Shown here in pieces: positions 20,959 through 33,335 of a stretch of 64,000 bases of DNA (position 1 is the stretch's first letter; the number at the start of each line of letters is the position of its first letter). A program made the position numbers and the translations under genes. The stretch covers positions 62,001-126,000 of the forward strand of contig JAGQDJ010000132.1 in NCBI GenBank assembly GCA_022885665.1, read 5' to 3'. The notes under the pieces are model-generated. The model was not told the origin of the DNA. It was given only the letters and a program-made list of their open reading frames with translations, and ran no database searches. Source of the DNA: Triops longicaudatus (Eukaryota; Arthropoda; Branchiopoda; Notostraca; Triopsidae).

Positions 20959-23319
20959 CACTTAACGGACGATAATGCTTACTTAAATTACGGAAATCAT
21001 CTAGACACAAACATCGTGTAAGATGAGCAAGCACTAGCGTTATTACCTTGGCAATAGCGTCACTAATTATGAGAATTTTGTAAAATGAAGCAAAGAGACA
21101 AGATTTTTTTTGGAGAGGAATCGTGAATACATGTGTTTCAATTTCTCAGTACATTTTATTTGTTCAGTTTTGTAAAAATGTAACTTGTGTTTCGTACCTT
21201 TTTACATTTGATTTTGTAAGAAGTTGAGGTGTAGTTTTCGAATGAACGAGAAAAGGAGAAAGCTAAGTTAATTATGTTCAGTTGTTTGCAAACCTGTGAG
21301 AGATTTTTGTGTGTAAATCATACCCTACTTGATAGTTCTTAAAATAAACAAACTAGCCTTTATAAATTGTCGCCTTTGGAAGAAAACTTTAGGCTTTTTT
21401 GTAGTAGATTTCTTTCAAAATATTATCATTTATGTACTACATTTTTCTTAGCATTCTATTTCGTAGTTAGCATGGCATTATTTATGACAGTAGATAAAAC
21501 GCAAACGACGATACAAACGCATAAAATGAAAATTTTCGTGAAAATGCTTTAATGCTTGCGTATCGCGGAAGTTGAAAACCTACGTTTGGAAGTAAAGAAT
21601 GAAACACGCGTAGTGCGAGTTAATGCCGCTTAAGCGGTGGCAAATTGGGTAAAACCTTTTTAAAAGAAAATAAAGTAATGAACTTCAATGACCTTAAAAA
21701 AATAAGTCCGTTAAAGGTACAATTAAATTTGCTGAGGAAATCTTGATTTATTTAAAAAAAAAATAAGACTAATATCGCGAAAGTCGAAACACATATGCTT
21801 ACTTACCTTGAAAGGGATAGGGCATAGTATGCGTAAAACGAGGTCTAAATTGTTTTTTCACGCAAAAATAAATCTAAATGAAAGGCATTGCAATCAGTGA
21901 AACGCATGAAAAAAAAGCATAAGAAACAGGCGCGTATGACGAGGTAAAACAGCGTCAATAATGAAAAACTAAAGCGAAATCATTAGAATGCTACAAATAA
22001 TGAACGCGAGTAACTTCTTAAGAATATGTTGATCATAACCGCTATACTCATAAAATGGAAACTCCACAAATCGTGAAACATCGTTAGTTCCTGGAGCTCG
22101 TGTGCCGCGTAAGACGAAGACTGCGCGCATAATAACATGTAAACCACAGCTCGTAACTCGCGCAAAGCAAGGATACCACATCAGTCAGGGTAGAGTTGAG
22201 TAAAATCTTTTGAATTGTCACAAAAAATCGCTGTAACGAAGATTGCTTGTAGTGAATTTTCTGTCACTGTGTTTAACTTAATAGATCATTGTAAAAGAAC
22301 TACAAATAGAGCCACAAACGAACTTCGGCTTTTTTTTTAAAAAAAAAAAAAAAAAAATCTGTCTCCCGAACGTTCGTTATAGCAAGGTTTAACAAAGGGA
22401 CCTTACAAACTGTTTCCAATGGCATACAGTTTGTTCGAAAATGGTTCACTATAACGTGCTTTGGCTGTAAGAACAATTTAAAAGTGCTCGTAAGTACTTT
22501 GGCCACTAAGTGCTTACGAAATTTTCTATAGAGATCTAAACAAATTAATCGTGGGTTTTGTTTTTTCTGTTTTTTCGTTTTCATGTCTGCATTTCGTTTG
22601 CAGAACTTGTTTTATTCTGCCACTGAATAAAAAAAATCGTGCATACCTATTATTTTTTCGTAAAAAAACTAAGTGACCGTTAGCTTAGGACAATTTTAAG
22701 TATATTTCAGGTTAATACAAATTATATACAATTTAAAGTTAATGTTAAGCTTTTTAGGTTTGTTCTTCTTGTTTTCGTATATTGCGATTAATTCTAAGTT
22801 AATTTAAGTTAGTATATTTCTTTTCCGTTCAAGGAGAAAAAGAATGCTCATCAACTATCTTCGGTTACTTGTAAACCAACGCAAAAACTACATTTCAAAC
22901 GCAGTGTTTAAATCGTCCCCACACGTAATGCTGCCTGAAATAAACTGTTCAGCCCTCATAACTTATGGCCCTTGGACGGAACCTTTTTTAGTTTTTGTTC
23001 CTTTTCCATTATTACCTTTCTTAGAACCCAGCAAACTTTGAAAGTAAGCAAAAAAAGTGTCAAATTTTCTGCTGACGCTTTTCCTTGTCGTGTCCTTCTA
23101 AATCCCATGATGCTTAGCTAAGGGAATTCTAATTTTAACAAGCCCACCAAGATGGCTCTCGCTAGTATTCCTTCACGTCTGATCACGTGATCTACAATTG
23201 GCTTGCTCCCTTCCTTCTCCTTCTTCACATTCTTCGTGTTGCATTCATTTCACTCCTTCTTACGTGTCCCTTCTGGCTTACCGTGCCTCGAAACCGAACG
23301 TTTCCAGTAGAAACCAGAA

Positions 23320-23584
23320 ATGTCTGGTTTAGAGCGTTTGCGCAGAAGCACGTCATGGATCGATAACAGGAACGTGAGTGGAGTTAAGGGGAGGAGCGGG
23401 TGAGAAGAGAGGAAAAGGAGTTCATGGGTTCGTTCGTCGTTTACTTCCCACTCCAAGAATTTTTATTGCTTTTTTTTTTCAGAGCCAGGTGACGGGGAAT
23501 GGGAGAGCGAAACTTTCGCAAAGTATTGCACCAGAACTTCTCGTTTGGACAGCCAATGGAGAATTCAGGATTTTGTCATTTTGA
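23320..23584 (+). CDS. Weak candidate small two-exon gene
   Basis: ATG at 23320 opens MSGLERLRRSTSWIDNRN, followed by a donor (AAC/GTGAGT at 23374). A T-rich tract and CAG acceptor at 23482 join in frame to SQVTGNGRAKLSQSIAPELL and onward to a stop at 23584, for 51 residues. The splice sites are good and the surrounding 23200-23460 is richer in GC than the neighbourhood, as at a promoter. No family is recognised. The exons could instead be the start of a longer gene with another acceptor, or chance. Confidence 0.25.
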
Positions 23585-23885
23585 CGCTGATTCTGAAGTT
23601 ATTTTTGGTTATGAACTGTTTGTGGCTCCTACATTTTTTTATTATTTTTATTTCAATTGGTATGGCTTGAGTTTAAACTTTGTTTGCTTGTGAAAAGTAA
23701 AGCGCACATTCAAAACATATTGAGCGCCTAATTTCTCGCTAAATTACAGTGAATTTCATTTGTATTGTACTGCTTTTTATGTTTCTGGTGTAATTATTGG
23801 TATTTGAAATAATACTTTCAGCATGTTCAGGGACTTTTCAGGGTGTCTTAATTCAACACTTACAACGTGTATTTTGTACCTTATA

Positions 23886-24045
23886 CAGCAGAATTTCGTT
23901 GCAAGGAACCATTTTTAATCAACTGTTAGCTGAAAAATAATGCCCTGAATTGGAAATGTACAGAAAAAGCATCTGATGTAACAAACTTCGGATTTACCGA
24001 AGAGTTTTTCTGTTATTTGGACGTCTGTTATAACACGTTTTTACT
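23886..24045. mobile_element. Pogo/Tigger-like MITE
   Basis: Starts CAGCAGAATTTCGTTGCAAG right after TA and ends near TTATAACACGTTTTTACTA before TA, with TTCGGATTTACCGAAG inside. Same organisation as the element at 4651-4794; the right boundary is approximate. Confidence 0.55.
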
Positions 24046-25771
24046 ATATAATCTAAATAAAACCTATATCAACTGGCTATAATGGACATAAAAGCGAAAG
24101 GGAATTTTGTTTGTTTTACGACCGGAGTTTGTTTTAGCCAATATTGGCTTACTTACAGGCGTTTTGAAAGGTTTTGGTGAACTAGTTCAGAATATCAGAC
24201 AGTTCGTTGTATCCAGTGTTCCTTATTGCGAGTTGTCACGGTGCATTCCAAAGGTTTCGCTCAATTTTCCCTTGTGTACGTGGCTTGCCTCGCTTTGTGC
24301 GTGTGGTACGAGCTATCTCTTCCATGCTATTAAGTCTTTGACTTACGCGGTATGCTAACTTAGGAGCTGGAATACTTTCTTGATCTATCTTCGTTTTATG
24401 CGTGAAGAACGTGGAAACTTTTACAAATCTCTCCGAAACTTATTATTTATAACACTATAATAATTACACTTAAATTTCACTCACGACGTTCCAATGGCAG
24501 AAAACAGTTCAATACATCCAAAATTCCCTATATCACAGACACTTTTTTGTGCTTCGACATAATTCATGATTTCGTTTCCACAGTGAAATAGTTTGTTATG
24601 AAAGGCTTCCTTAGATCAAGACTCCACTAAAACATTGTAAATACACATAATTTCATAGGCTATTCGGATTGTCAATTTCCAGAGGATCTCTTTGTGATGA
24701 AACTTCTGTAAAGGTATTCGGTTATATTGAACACTTTTCCTGATATCGGATTTTTTTTGTTCGTGATTTGCATATAATGTGAAGTTGTGAGCAATCTAAG
24801 CATCTTAAGATATTTAAATTTACTTTATAAAATAGAACGTATACTTTAGAACTTATAAAAGGAATTTCATTTAATTTTGCATTTTCAATACTTAAATATT
24901 TGCATTCATCATTTCATAACTTATTTTGTCTATTGTTTGTTTTATTACATTGTCGCTTTATTCTTGCTTTCTTTTCCGTTATTAGTGTTTTCTTCTGTTT
25001 GAGTATCTAATGTTCGCTTTTATCAGTGCATTTGATTTTACGTTTTCATTCATTTGTTAATGAACGCATAACATTCTTTCGTTTTTCTTTCACTTGTTTT
25101 GTTCCGTTTCTTTGTTTCCCCTGTTTCAACGTGTTCGATTTGGTTAATATTTATGTTTGTACTAAATTTTTGGCATTTATTTTATGAGCTATTCCTGTTG
25201 TGGGTGTTGCGTGATCAAGACCGCGTTGTCGTCGGGAATGTCTTGACATAGGCGAAGCTCCTACTCAACCGATTTATAGCCACAAATGACGTAGATTTAG
25301 GCAAAAAAGCGCCTGGAAAGCAGGCAGGGAGCAAAGGCAACGGAAGGAGGAAGCGAAAAGAAGGCGAAGGAAGGACAGACGTAAGGATGGAGGGTAAAGG
25401 CAAGCGAGTTGCCGTGAACTACTATGGGTCCTACTGTCGTGCACAGGCTTCGGTTACGTTAGTTGGGCATAAACAAGGGACTAGGAGAGACGCGTGAGCA
25501 TCAGAAATTTTGCCCGCGTTTCCATAAAACAAAACCCGTTACCACGTTTCTCATACTCGTCGATTTTGCTCAAGCAAATTTTGGGCCTTAAAAACACGTG
25601 AAACACCCAAAACTACCCAACTAAATTTTCCTGGCTTTGGAATTCATGGTCCCGTGATTGTTAGATAAATCTCTTGGGAGCTTTTGTTGCGTAAAAAGAG
25701 ACGAAAAAATCGTTGAAAAAGAAAGCTTGTTTTAGAGCTTAGTTGTGATTTCTTGAGCTTATAGTTGAAAA

Positions 25772-28700
25772 ATGGCTTCACCAACGGATAAGTGTTTAGA
25801 AGCTGGTGGTTCAAAACAAGTGTTGACCAAAGAACGTGGTAATTGGACCAACAAGGTCGAATTTTTGCTCACGTGCTTTTCCTATGCTGTGGGATTAGGC
25901 ACCATATGGCGCTTTCCATATTTGTGCTACCGCAATGGGGGAGGTAAGCTTAGCGACGAAACGTACCAAAATTAAAATGTTGTAGTGTTGAAACGCAAAA
26001 TGAAAAGGAAACGAATATAGTATAGAATAAAGTTGCGTCAGCCATGAAATGCCGGGCCATTTTTCTATCGTGCGAAATTTTGCGAAACTTCGTGGCTGCA
26101 CTGCAATCATTAAGGTTGAACTTTTCAAGACAACAAGGGTCATGGAAACGGATACTGTAATACGAATTCAGTGAAATGCACACATACATGCTGAATTATT
26201 AAATTAACTTTAATAAAAAGTTTCATTATAAGGAGATTAAACGGAAAGATTCTAGAACTATATTTATTTTTATTTTGTATTTGGCATGAGGTGACATTTT
26301 ACCGTGAAAAGCACAGCTTATATGACAGTTGTTTTATTCTTTTATCTCGATAACTACATAATGCAAGCTTTCAAAATTAACTTGCGCTTAAAATCTAGGC
26401 ATGGAGACCTACACACCAAAAACTGTAGAAGTCACTAACAATGGTGTTTTGTAAGTAATTTTTATAACATTTTACATAACGTTGGAAATTAAAGGGCAAT
26501 CACTTGGGTCAAAATCTTTTATATAGCATTTTAAGTTCTTTTTAATTTCAGCTGAAAATTCACAAAAATTATCAAAGTTCGGTTAATTTGGATTATATTA
26601 GATACGTTAGGTGGTTATTTTCTAATTAATTCGGTTAAGCTAGCTTTGCTTAAGTCAGGTTATATTTCAAGCCTATTAAGCTAACAAATTATTAAGCAAA
26701 TTACTGATATGGTTAAGCAAAGTTAAGATATTTAAGTTAAAGTGGTTAAGTTAGGTTTTGTTGGTTACATTAGTCAAATTATGAAGTAAACTAGTTGCAT
26801 AACGGAGTCAGTAAACTGGTCAGATCACTGAAATTACTTAAATTAGCTTAGGCTAACTAACTTAGGTTAGTTAAGTTAGCTTGAAGTTTATTTAAACCTT
26901 TAGTTTTCACTGAATTAAAACACTTAAAACAATGCTATCATGTGTTTGTGGCGATAAGTATCATTTTGTGCCAAATAGCGTATAATTCATCCGTAAAAAA
27001 TGAATTCATTGCTAGAAGGAACTAATTCTGCTTTTTTTCAATTTCAGGGGCTTTTTTGATCGCTTACGCCATTATGTACATATTTGCTGGTTTGCCTTTA
27101 TTCTTTTTTGAAATCGCGTTTGGACAGTACGCGAGTGAAGGACCGATCAAAGTCTGGAAGATTTGTCCTTTATTTTCGGGTAAATACACCCTTCGTGTTT
27201 TCCCTTTTTCACCTCGTATTTAACTTACTTATTTTTCTGTTTTTAGATTTTTTTCTTCGTTTTCTTTTGTTTTTCATTTTCTTTTGTTACTTAGTTTTTC
27301 CCTATTTTTGTTTTCAATTTATTTTCTTTCTTATGTTATTTATCTTCAAACTGTATCTGGATTTCATTTATCTACTATTTTTGGGGGTTATTGTACAGCA
27401 TTTCAAAGGTGTAATGAGTGCTACCCTGTTTTTTCGCTTTAGGAATTGGCTATGCCATGTTTATTATTTCGTTCTTCATCGGGATTTACTACAATATGGT
27501 GGTCGCGTGGTCATTTTTCTACTTATTCGCTTCATGGACAAGCGAGCTCCCCTGGTCCTCCTGTGATAATCCTTGGAATAGTCAATGTAAGTTGCGTTGA
27601 AAGACGAGCCTAGAGTTCAACAACCTCTTGAAAGAGAAGAATGAATAAAAAAAAATATGAAAAGATTAGGTTCTGTAGCGTTACATACGCTCTTGGTACG
27701 CGCGGCATCGATCTGTTCGATCGACACATTTTATTGTTAGCGAAACTTGTCTCTTTAGCTCAGGAGCGCTTACATATAGCTTCTTCTATATTCTAAGTTA
27801 TAACCGTGTTTGCTTATTCAACACTCGCCAGTACCGTCAGTACTTATTGAGGTACTTATTGTTCTTTAGTGTCTCTCCCGAAAAGAATAAGAAATTTTAC
27901 CTTTTGTTGCACAAAACTCAAAAGATGCATGTCATTACGAACCCATAAGCATTTTATTCTTTGGCCGAGTAGATAAGAAAGTAACTACCACGAAAAGGAT
28001 GTCTTCAGTTGTCATTTCTGCTAATAAAATTCACCGAATATAACCAATTCTGGTTAAGTGGAGTACATAGCACTCGGTTGATTAGGTTTCGCGGTAGTCT
28101 GTATAGGCTTTACGTGCTACCAATAGTTCCTATTAACCGAAATCAGCAGAGGTAAAAAAAAATGCTTCCAGTGCTAAGGGAAGAATCAAATGTTTTCCCC
28201 CATCTCATTCCCTGGTAATGCCTGCTCATTTTCGTTACTGCTATGGCGTGAGGCAGAGCTTCATCTTCTCTAATATCTAGATAAGCAAACGATCGTTGAG
28301 GGTTTACCCAACTTCTTTGAAGGAAACACCGTTTTTCAACTAGTTAACAGATTTAAGCTTTATAAATGAATTCTATTAACCGAAGCAGCTTTTGCAAACG
28401 AAGTCTGTGGGGAAGAATCGAACTGTTTTCCCTCCATTCACTGGTAAAGGCAAGCGACGCCAGCTCATTTTCATTGCTGCTGTAGCGTGAAACAGAATGC
28501 AGTGTTTGCATTTCCCTATACTTTTAGATAAATTTAACAATCATAAGTATTTCTTAAGCTAATCGAAAAGAAAACTGGAAGACTAAGCACAAAGTAAGGT
28601 CTGTTTTCATTGTTGAGTAGAGACCGGGACGAGAAACACTGAAAGCCGAGCGGACGCACGACAGTCACGTGCTACGAGAAAGTTCCAAAGAGCAATTTCG

Positions 28701-31700
28701 CAGTCTTCTGAGTTGGAAGGTGTCAGTTTTCATAGGAGATGGAGCGAAAACATGGAATAAGGGACAAAAAGTTGTTTATTCATTCCATTTGTTTGTCTTG
28801 TTTTTGATCGTTAATTTAGATTGTCGACCTTTAAACGCGAAGGATTGCGCGGTGAGTGGCGGCTTGGTGAACGTCAGTGGAGATTGTATATACCAGAACG
28901 AAGTGTCAGCCGCGGAATGGTCAGCTTTGAACGTTTCGTCGCTTCATTCCAAATCTCCGGCAGATGAATACTTTCAGTACGTTCCTGGGGTTTTTCCCTC
29001 GGCTCTTCTCACTTTCTTTTCAGGCGCTCTCGTTTCTTTATCACGACGACAGGAAATGAATTTGTGGTTTTCGTTCTCTTTTCGCTGTTAAGAGAGCAAA
29101 AAATTATCACTTTCTTGTTCAACACGCTTTCACATTGACTGTTAGTTTTCTTTCAGTTTTATCAACTTCCTCGCTTATTAGTCATGTACTGAGAATGACA
29201 ATCTTTGTCTCTAATGCTTTATGATTATCTCTATAGCAATCATGTACTGGAAATAAGTAAAGGGATCGAAGATCTGGGTACCGTCAGCTGGCGACTGGCA
29301 TTGTGCTTGCTACTGGCTTGGGTTGTGGTAGGCTTGGCTTTGTTTAAAGGCATCAAGAGTGTTGGAAAAGTAATTATGACTTTAAATATACTTTAATTAT
29401 GAATTTTCTGAATTTTAATTATTTCTTTTAGGCGGTTTATTTTACATCGTTATTTCCTTATGTAATCCTGACCGTGTTGCTAATTCGCGCTGTAACACTT
29501 CCGGGTTATTATGAAGGCATGTCCTTCTATCTCACTCCTCAATGGGACAAACTCACTGAAGCTTCAGTAATTACGTCTTTATAATCAATACTATACTTAT
29601 ATTTTATCACAGTTTCAACTTAGAATCTTTAAATGAGTTTTTGTATTGATTTACCGTTGGGTAATAATTGCTATGTTTCCTGTGTTAGGTATGGGGCGAC
29701 GCTGCTATGCAGATTTTTTTCTCACTTTCACCCTGTTGGGGCGGGTTAATCACCCTAGCAAGTTACAATAAGTTTCACAATGATTGTTTCCGGTAAGATC
29801 GCAGTTGTAAAGTTATTTTAATGATACTACGCCATCTAGTGCCAGAAAAGATCATACATGTTCGTTATTTACCATTTTCATCGTTGAACCAAGTGTTTGG
29901 CGCCACCATCATGGCCTTACAACTGTACCATCCTTATGTCTGGGCAATTCAAACAGTAAAAGTCAAATTAAACTTCAATTTTCAACAGATAATTTCAGTT
30001 TTCGGTCTTGGCTGTAAAACTGCTCTAAACAAGCAGCTAAAAAGCGTTTGCATGTTTGCTTTTGACATTTCACTTGCTTTTGAGTAATGTTAAAAAAAAA
30101 AGGACGCTAGTGACCTCTAATGGCCATTACTTTTCCAATTTCGACGCTTATAATTTAAAATTGTAGTGACGCGTACGGATTTGGACAGATATTGAACTCT
30201 TACAGTTGTACCATCTTTCCTCATTTTCTCAAGGAAAGGGAATTTCAAAATCTTAAAAATTTGAGCGACTCTTAAACTACCAAAAGTTTTTACGATAGCC
30301 CACTCAAACACACAGGAAAACTTGGCGCTTAGGAGCGACTGCTATAAGTAATTGGAAAATGACTTTCTTGAAAATTTTTGACTTTATTTTTAATGTAGAA
30401 AAGTCCCAAAGGAACTATTTTATCTTTCATGAAAATAAATGTGTTGCATTTCTTTTCGTTTTGAATAGCATTTATTTTTCTTACAAAAATGCTTTGAACT
30501 TACCAACGTTTTGAATTTGAATTAACTTTTACTTTTCTTCGAATTTGCGAAGGTTTATTTACAATCTTTAAACATATTATTTTAGAATATTTAATAGTTG
30601 AACCTTCTGCATAAAACCGTCTCACAGTTGTTCATAACAATCGTAATTACGTCCAATTAGTTGCTCTTCGGAATGCTTAACGGCTTTTAAATCTTCTCTT
30701 AAAATACAGGGATTCGGTCATTATCGCTACGGGCAACGTGCTCACAGCCTTCTTTGCTGGTTTTGTGATTTTCGGCATTGTGGGCTTTATGGCTCACGAA
30801 CTGGGCCTACCGATTGACAAAGTGGCGACGCAAGGAGCTGGCTTGGCTTTTATTGCGTACCCGGAAGCCGTTTCCCGTCTCCCTGCCGCACCCTTATGGT
30901 CGACCTTGTTCTTCGTCATGTTTTTAACGTTGGGCCTTGGAACGCAGTTTACCGTTCTGGAAACGGTCGTTACTACCATCGTCGATACCTGGCCTGACAA
31001 ACTACGTGGACAGAATCATAAGTAATTTCCAAAACCGAGAACTTTCCTGAAACAGAAAACAGATGCTAGTATTTTCTTCTGTTTTCTCTTATTTTTTAAA
31101 AATTTTAGTCATTTTTTTTTAATTTTCCTTATTTTTTTAATTTATTATTTTTTTTAGGTGTCTATATTTCAGACATATTATGATATTTTCTTTTAGATGG
31201 GTTCTTATGGGATCAGCAGTGACTATGTTCTTACTGGGTTTACCGATGTGTACCTCAGCGGGGATGTACATTTTGCAATTAATCGATAGTCACGCTGCCA
31301 CTTTTTCGGCACTTATTATCGGCATGATCGAAGTGAGCGTGGTCATGTGGCATTATGGCGCCCGAAAGTTCCTGGATGACATCAGAGCCATGATTGGTTA
31401 CTACCCTCCGACCTTCTGTTACTGGTTTTTCGTATGGAAATACTTGCTGCCAGTTCTCATTAGTGTAATTAAGTTCTACCTTTTTATGAAATAGGCCTTC
31501 TTATTTTTTAACAATCTATTTTTATTCCATATAGGGAATTCTCATTTTTGGCTGGTTTGATTACAAGCCCTTGAGTTATGGAGACTACACTTATCCTGGG
31601 GCGGCCATCGGCTTCGGTTGGCTCATTTCGTTAACGTCTGTCGCAGCAATCCCAATTGTTGGATTGATCAAGATTAGTCGAAGTCAAGGATCTCTAGAAG

Positions 31701-32202
31701 AAGTAAAGAAATCGATTCCTAGCGCAGTGTGAATAATCCTTTAATAATTTCCGAGACATTTGAACTTTTACGCCACCTATTAGTGTATATAATGACTAAT
31801 GGGGCATTTTACGTCTTACAATGAAAGTTAACGTAACTGGAGTCTATAAAAAGCGAGGTTTATTGTGCAGCGCTGCATTCTATGCGGAGTAACATTATAA
31901 TGTGTTTTTGTTGACATTTTTTCAGCGCATTCGCGGTTTGATGCAGCCGTGCGATTGGGACAAGTCAGACAAAATCGTGTACGTAAAAGGCAACGCACCG
32001 AAGCACACGGATTCTGCAGTTCCACTTACTACGCACGTCTTCGGTACGTTTGTTGATTTCCAATATGATTCAACCTATTAGAACTTGTGATTCACCATGC
32101 TTACTTACTTCTTTTTTAACAGATGAAGATGACGCGAATGAACTAGAAGTAGTCATTGAGGACGAAGAGTTGGAAATGAAACCGGCACCGAAATGGTACT
32201 GA
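25772..32202 (+). CDS. SLC6 Na+/Cl--dependent transporter, glycine-transporter-like
   Basis: Twelve exons close in frame to 640 residues: 25772-25943, 27048-27179, 27443-27586, 28820-28976, 29237-29369, 29432-29566, 29689-29792, 30710-31021, 31197-31464, 31535-31702, 31926-32043, 32123-32202. The protein shows the 12-helix SLC6 plan: RGNWTNKVEFLLTC and IWRFPYLCYRNGGG in helix 1, FFFEIAFGQYASEG in helix 2, a loop with NPWN, paired Cys and NVSG/NVSS glycosylation sites, YLTPQWDKL, SLSPCWGGLITLASYNKFHN in helix 6, and LAFIAYPEAVS with LGLGTQFTVLET in helices 7-8. SYNKFHN..FRDS and YLTPQWDK are closest to glycine transporters; it would import glycine or a related amino acid across the plasma membrane with Na+ and Cl-. 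Helix 1 reads GLGTIWRFP where nearly all relatives have GLGN, an odd change at the Na1 ligand. Both termini are cytoplasmic; the tail is acidic. The substrate is inferred. Confidence 0.95.
28131..28550. repeat. Tandem duplication in SLC6 intron 3
   Basis: Two diverged direct copies start with TATTAACCGAA at 28131 and 28374, an offset of 243 bases. Both then contain GGGAAGAATC-AA-TGTTTTCCC, CTGGTAA-G-C and GCTCATTTTC-TT-CTGCT-T-GCGTGA, followed by a TAGATAA segment. Similarity runs over about 150-170 bases of each unit. The copies are non-coding. Confidence 0.65.
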
Positions 32203-33335
32203 ATTTCATTGTTGTGTAAATGCCAGAGTTTTATTAATACAAAGCTTTATGGAAGAAACAAGTTTAATAGTTGCCCTACCTTGAAACTTGGGCATTTTTA
32301 CAAGGGCGTCACATTTCTTTGTTCTGAACTTTATGACCAGGTTCCGTGTACAAGCTGTTAAAATGAAATTTCTACGAAAAGTTGCGGGCGTGACACGTCA
32401 AGACAGAATGAGGAACACCAATATCCGAGAAATCTTTTCGAGTGGAGCAGCTTCTAAACATTGAAAGATTACAGTTGCTGTGGCTGTCTAAGACGCACGA
32501 AAAATTGAGGCTTTTGGCAATATGATTCATGGAAAGGGTTAATACATACGTAATATGGCTTTGTTTGATGCCGTGCCACCCAAACGACTGTCCGATTAAC
32601 TGACGCAATCCAACTTTTAAGGAAAGAACTGCAATGACCAAATTATGAAAAGAAGGCTAGTTGGTTTCGTAATAAACTATGCATTCCATTGGACAAAGGT
32701 TCTTCCATGAGCATTCACACATTTTAAAAAATGGCGTAGGCACTAGCATCTTCATTTAATTATTTTTCTTCTTTCCCAAAACCAGTCACATACCACCCTT
32801 TTGTCTTAAACTTTCTTCACCAATCTTTGTTATGTGAAATCCTATCTAAGTCGTAGGAGTAGGGTGAAGGGGGACAGGGTTTCAAGCTTGAAGGGGTGGG
32901 GTATTCATTACATCCACAGTAATGTACAGAATCGTAGATAACGCAGTGCTTCAGATCATATTCTATACAATGCAAAACAATGAAACTTATTATTTCTCCC
33001 TTTTCGTTTTTCGGGCAGATTTTAACTCTTTTCCACACCAAAGCTCGTTTGAACCGGCAAAAGGAGAACATTTCCAGGGTGGGGAGGAACAATACATTGC
33101 CATTTGTACATTTAAGCCTTGAAATCCTTGTTTTCCACCCCGAGCTATTACATCTTTTTCGAATTTCTTTAATTCCCTTTCTTGCAATAAACACTATAAT
33201 ACAAAGCTATCACAAAACACGTTTTCTCGTCTCTTGTTATCTGCTAAATTTCTACATTGCTAGCAAAGTAAATAAATTAAGATCATCCTTTCATTGTTGA
33301 CAATGCTTTACAATTCTTCTTCTCTACGTTATGTA
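32203..33335. other. Gap between convergent SLC6 and AFF genes
   Basis: The SLC6 stop (plus strand) and the AFF stop (minus strand) face each other here, so both 3' UTRs should fall in this 1.1 kb. No exon or clear repeat is seen. The open frames at 32817-33300 on both strands overlap each other and look like chance. Confidence 0.5.

Larger units (their letters stand above)
20959..25771. other. Long intergenic stretch between Nup50 and the SLC6 gene
   Basis: A candidate poly(A) signal for Nup50 (AATAAA) lies at 21343-21348. Otherwise it is AT-rich with pogo-like fragments (22365-22480, 23886-24045, 24500-24760), a T-run/A-run junction at about 22329-22357 and a purine-rich stretch at 25320-25400 before the SLC6 gene. 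One weak two-exon candidate is listed at 23320-23584. Nothing else coding was supported. Confidence 0.45.

Noticed and set aside
26399..26450. Exon-like segment starting METYTPKTVEVTNNG in SLC6 intron 1, with good AG and GTAAGT borders
   Set aside because: Its 52-base length would shift the reading frame between SLC6 exons 1 and 2, which join perfectly without it.
27084..27566. 160-codon plus-strand frame rich in Phe and Leu
   Set aside because: It is another frame of SLC6 exons 2 and 3 and the T-rich intron between them.
28400..28480. Possible tRNA-like GAATCGAAC segment
   Set aside because: No cloverleaf can be formed, and the segment is part of the tandem duplication in the SLC6 intron.
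29821..30087. 88-codon open frame in SLC6 intron 7
   Set aside because: No acceptor/donor pair lets it join the neighbouring exons, and the transporter is continuous without it.
31773..31790. CTCF-like word CGCCACCTATTAG
   Set aside because: The core is interrupted; only the two full matches at 9676 and 15191 were kept. A near match at 29830-29842 has one mismatch.
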